64,000 bases of DNA from Muricea muricata (lineage: Eukaryota; Cnidaria; Anthozoa; Malacalcyonacea; Plexauridae): NCBI GenBank assembly GCA_963855995.1, contig OY979728.1, forward strand, positions 9,570,004 through 9,634,003. The letters are read 5' to 3'. The notes below the pieces were generated by a model. The model did no database searches. It was not told the DNA's origin and saw only the letters and a list, made by a program, of their open reading frames with translations. Positions 61,900-64,000 of the stretch are shown one piece after another (positions within the stretch are counted from its first letter, which is position 1; the number at the start of each line of letters is the position of its first letter). The translations under genes were made by a program, and so were the position numbers.

Positions 61900-64000
61900 T
61901 TCTTACTTTGGTATATTGGCCTGAATTTTTGAAATTTTTCTAAATGCGATGAAATGTCATGAAACTTACCTCAAAATGATGAATTAGGTCATTGTATATG
62001 AAAAAACTTAGTTTGGAACCGGAACAACTTATCTTATTGCTGTTTTAGGATTTGACTCATTTCACCTATTTTGGCTGAACATTGGCCTTGGATGTGGTAA
62101 GTGTTTTCATTTGGCATTTTCCCATATTACATGGAAATGATGTAAAATTCTTCATGCATTACCGGAACAGCTCACGCTCGGATTTTAGCTAAGTTTGGGG
62201 CACTAGAGATGTACTTGGGACACTCTGCTAGTGTTGACCACTATGTTTGAACTTTTCCCACTTTGGTATATTGGCCTGAATTTTTGAAATTTTTCTAAAT
62301 GCAATGAAATGTCATGAAACTTAGCTCAAAATGATGAATTAGGTCATTGTATATGAAAAAACTTAGTTTGAAACCGGAACAACTTATCTTATTGCTGTTT
62401 TAGGATTTGACTCATTTCACCTATTTTGGGTGAACATTGGCCTTGGATGTGGTAAGTGTTTTCATTCGGCATTTTCTTATATTACATGGAAATGATGTAA
62501 AATTCTTCATGCATTACCGGATCAGCTCACGCTCGGATTTTAGCTAAGTTTGGGGCACTAGAGATGTACTTGGGACACTGTGCTAGTGTTGACCACTATG
62601 TTTGAACTTTTCTTACTTTGGTATATTGGCCTGAATTTTTGAAATTTTTCTAAATGCGATGAAATGTCATGAAACTTACCTCAAAATGATGAATTAGGTC
62701 ATTGTATATGAAAAAACTTAGTTTGGAACAGGAACAACTTATCTTATTGCTGTTTTAGGATTTGACTCATTTCACCTATTTTTGCTGAACATTGGTCTTG
62801 GATGTGGTAAGTGTTTTCATTTGGCATTTTCCCATATTACATGGAAATGATGTAAAATTCTTCATGCATTACCGGAACAGCTCACGCTCGGATTTTAGCT
62901 AAGTTTGGGGCACTAGAGATGTACTTGGGACACTCTGCTAGTGTTGACCACTATGTTTGAACTTTTCCCACTTTGGTATATTGGCCTGAATTTTTGAAAT
63001 TTTTCTAAATGCGATGAAATGTCATGAAACTTAGCTCAAAATGATGAATTAGGTCATTGTATATGAAAAAACGTAGTTTGGAACCGGAACAACTTATCTT
63101 ATTGCTGTTTTAGGATTTGACTCATTTCACCTATTTTGGGTGAACATTGGCCTTGGATGTGGTAAGTGTTTTCATTCGGCATTTTCCCATATTTTATGGA
63201 AATGATGTAAAATTCTTCATGCATTACCGGATCAGCTCACGCTCGGATTTTAGCTAAGTTTGGGGCACTAGAGATGTACTTGGGACACTGTGCTAGTGTT
63301 GACCACTATGTTTGAACTTTTCTTACTTTGGTATATTGGCCTGAATTTTTGAAATTTTTCTAAATGCGATGAAATGTCATGAAACTTACCTCAAAATGAT
63401 GAATTAGGTCATTGTATATGAAAAAACTTAGTTTGGAACCGGAACAACTTATCTTATTGCTGTTTTAGGATTTGACTCATTTCACCTATTTTGGCTGAAC
63501 ATTGGCCTTGGATGTGGTAAGTGTTTTCATTTGGCATTTTCCCATATTACATGGAAATGATGTAAAATTCTTCATGCATTACCGGAACAGCTCACGCTCG
63601 GATTTTAGCTAAGTTTGGGGCACTAGAGATGTACTTGGGACACTCTGCTAGTGTTGACCACTATGTTTGAACTTTTCCCACTTTGGTATATTGGCCTGAA
63701 TTTTTGAAATTTTTCTAAATGCAATGAAATGTCATGAAACTTAGCTCAAAATGATGAATTAGGTCATTGTATATGAAAAAACTTAGTTTGAAACCGGAAC
63801 AACTTATCTTATTGCTGTTTTAGGATTTGACTCATTTCACCTATTTTGGGTGAACATTGGCCTTGGATGTGGTAAGTGTTTTCATTCGGCATTTTCTTAT
63901 ATTACATGGAAATGATGTAAAATTCTTCATGCATTACCGGATCAGCTCACGCTCGGATTTTAGCTAAGTTTGGGGCACTAGAGATGTACTTGGGACACTG
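61900..64000 (+). repeat. Higher-order repeat: 4-mer of 1420 bp, second copy cut by window edge
   Basis: TGCAATGAAATG is at 62,301 and 63,721, and CATTTTCTTATATTAC at about 62,471 and 63,891, both 1420 bp apart. This 4-mer is made of different variants from the one at 14.5-17.3 kb. The array continues past 64,000. Confidence 0.8.

Larger units (their letters stand above)
12907..64000 (+). repeat. 355-bp satellite array, about 144 tandem copies
   Basis: Head-to-tail monomers of 355 bp in one orientation. The word GATGTGGTAAGTG occurs at 13121, 13476, 13831, 14187 and 14542 and keeps this spacing to the right edge, where the array is cut in mid-copy. Monomers are near identical and AT-rich, with a TTTTTGAAATTTTTCTAAA tract, and have no open reading frame across copies. 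They differ by a limited set of recurring variants: TTCGGC/TTGGC, GGATCAG/GGAACAG, CTGTGC/CTCTGC, CCCACTT/CTTACTT, TTAGCTC/TTACCTC, ACTTAG/ACGTAG. These variants travel together and define higher-order repeats. 355 bp is about two nucleosome repeats, a length common among centromeric or pericentromeric satellites, so such a location is plausible but not shown. Confidence 0.97.

Noticed and set aside
12907-64000. CRISPR-like array
   Set aside because: The regular spacing is a eukaryotic 355-bp satellite with no unique spacers or cas genes.
12907-64000. Hammerhead ribozyme or CENP-B box in the satellite monomer
   Set aside because: I looked on both strands. There is no CTGATGA...GAAA core, and no match to the CENP-B core pattern TTCGnnnnAnnCGGG; the nearest (TTCGGCATTTTCCC) lacks the CGGG.

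Overview
This is a window from an animal (metazoan) nuclear genome. It shows spliced laminin exons, a mitochondrial micro-ORF resembling PIGBOS1, CR1/L2-type LINE and BEL/Pao retroelement fossils, many MITEs with recognisable target-site duplications, and about 51 kb of satellite DNA. The repeat mix and the AT-rich bases fit an invertebrate, and a cnidarian such as a coral or sea anemone is my best guess; the sequence alone does not prove it. I see no bacterial-style operon, CRISPR array, tRNA or rRNA.

Layout. (1) 1-2.75 kb: three minus-strand exons of a laminin chain (two laminin-EGF modules, then the Cys motif and the start of the coiled coil). They join in frame only if one intron uses a GC-AG boundary. 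Their introns hold MITEs, a 79-bp minisatellite split by a MITE, and a hammerhead/Penelope-like hairpin. (2) 2.87-5.85 kb: a roughly 3-kb foldback element with very long inverted arms carrying a GCCAG-rich minisatellite, flanked by TTAA on both sides. (3) 6.28-6.49 kb: a single-exon, 70-residue, one-membrane-span protein on the minus strand resembling PIGBOS1, with a CpG-rich upstream region containing a CCATTTT motif. (4) 6.7-8.4 kb: nested non-autonomous DNA transposons, including a hAT-type MITE with a perfect 8-bp duplication inside an older element. (5) 8.4-10.12 kb: the broken 3' part of a BEL/Pao LTR retrotransposon, with the integrase core missing. (6) 10.12-12.9 kb: a broken CR1/L2-like LINE on the minus strand, its endonuclease split by a 765-bp TTAA-flanked palindromic MITE. 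(7) 12.9-64.0 kb: one continuous head-to-tail array of a 355-bp satellite, about 144 copies, running off the right edge. It has layered higher-order repeats of 2, 3, 4, 5, 9, 10, 13 and 14/15 monomers.

The only plausible host genes are the laminin exons and the PIGBOS1-like gene. No further laminin-EGF exon is visible upstream of 2719. Either the laminin gene has an intron longer than 61 kb that contains another gene and the satellite, or these exons are a fragment, or the assembly is joined wrongly here. The most unusual feature is the satellite. Its multi-scale duplications record repeated block amplification, and nearly every monomer carries a good 3' splice site and 5' splice site bounding a 48-nt open, phase-symmetric segment.
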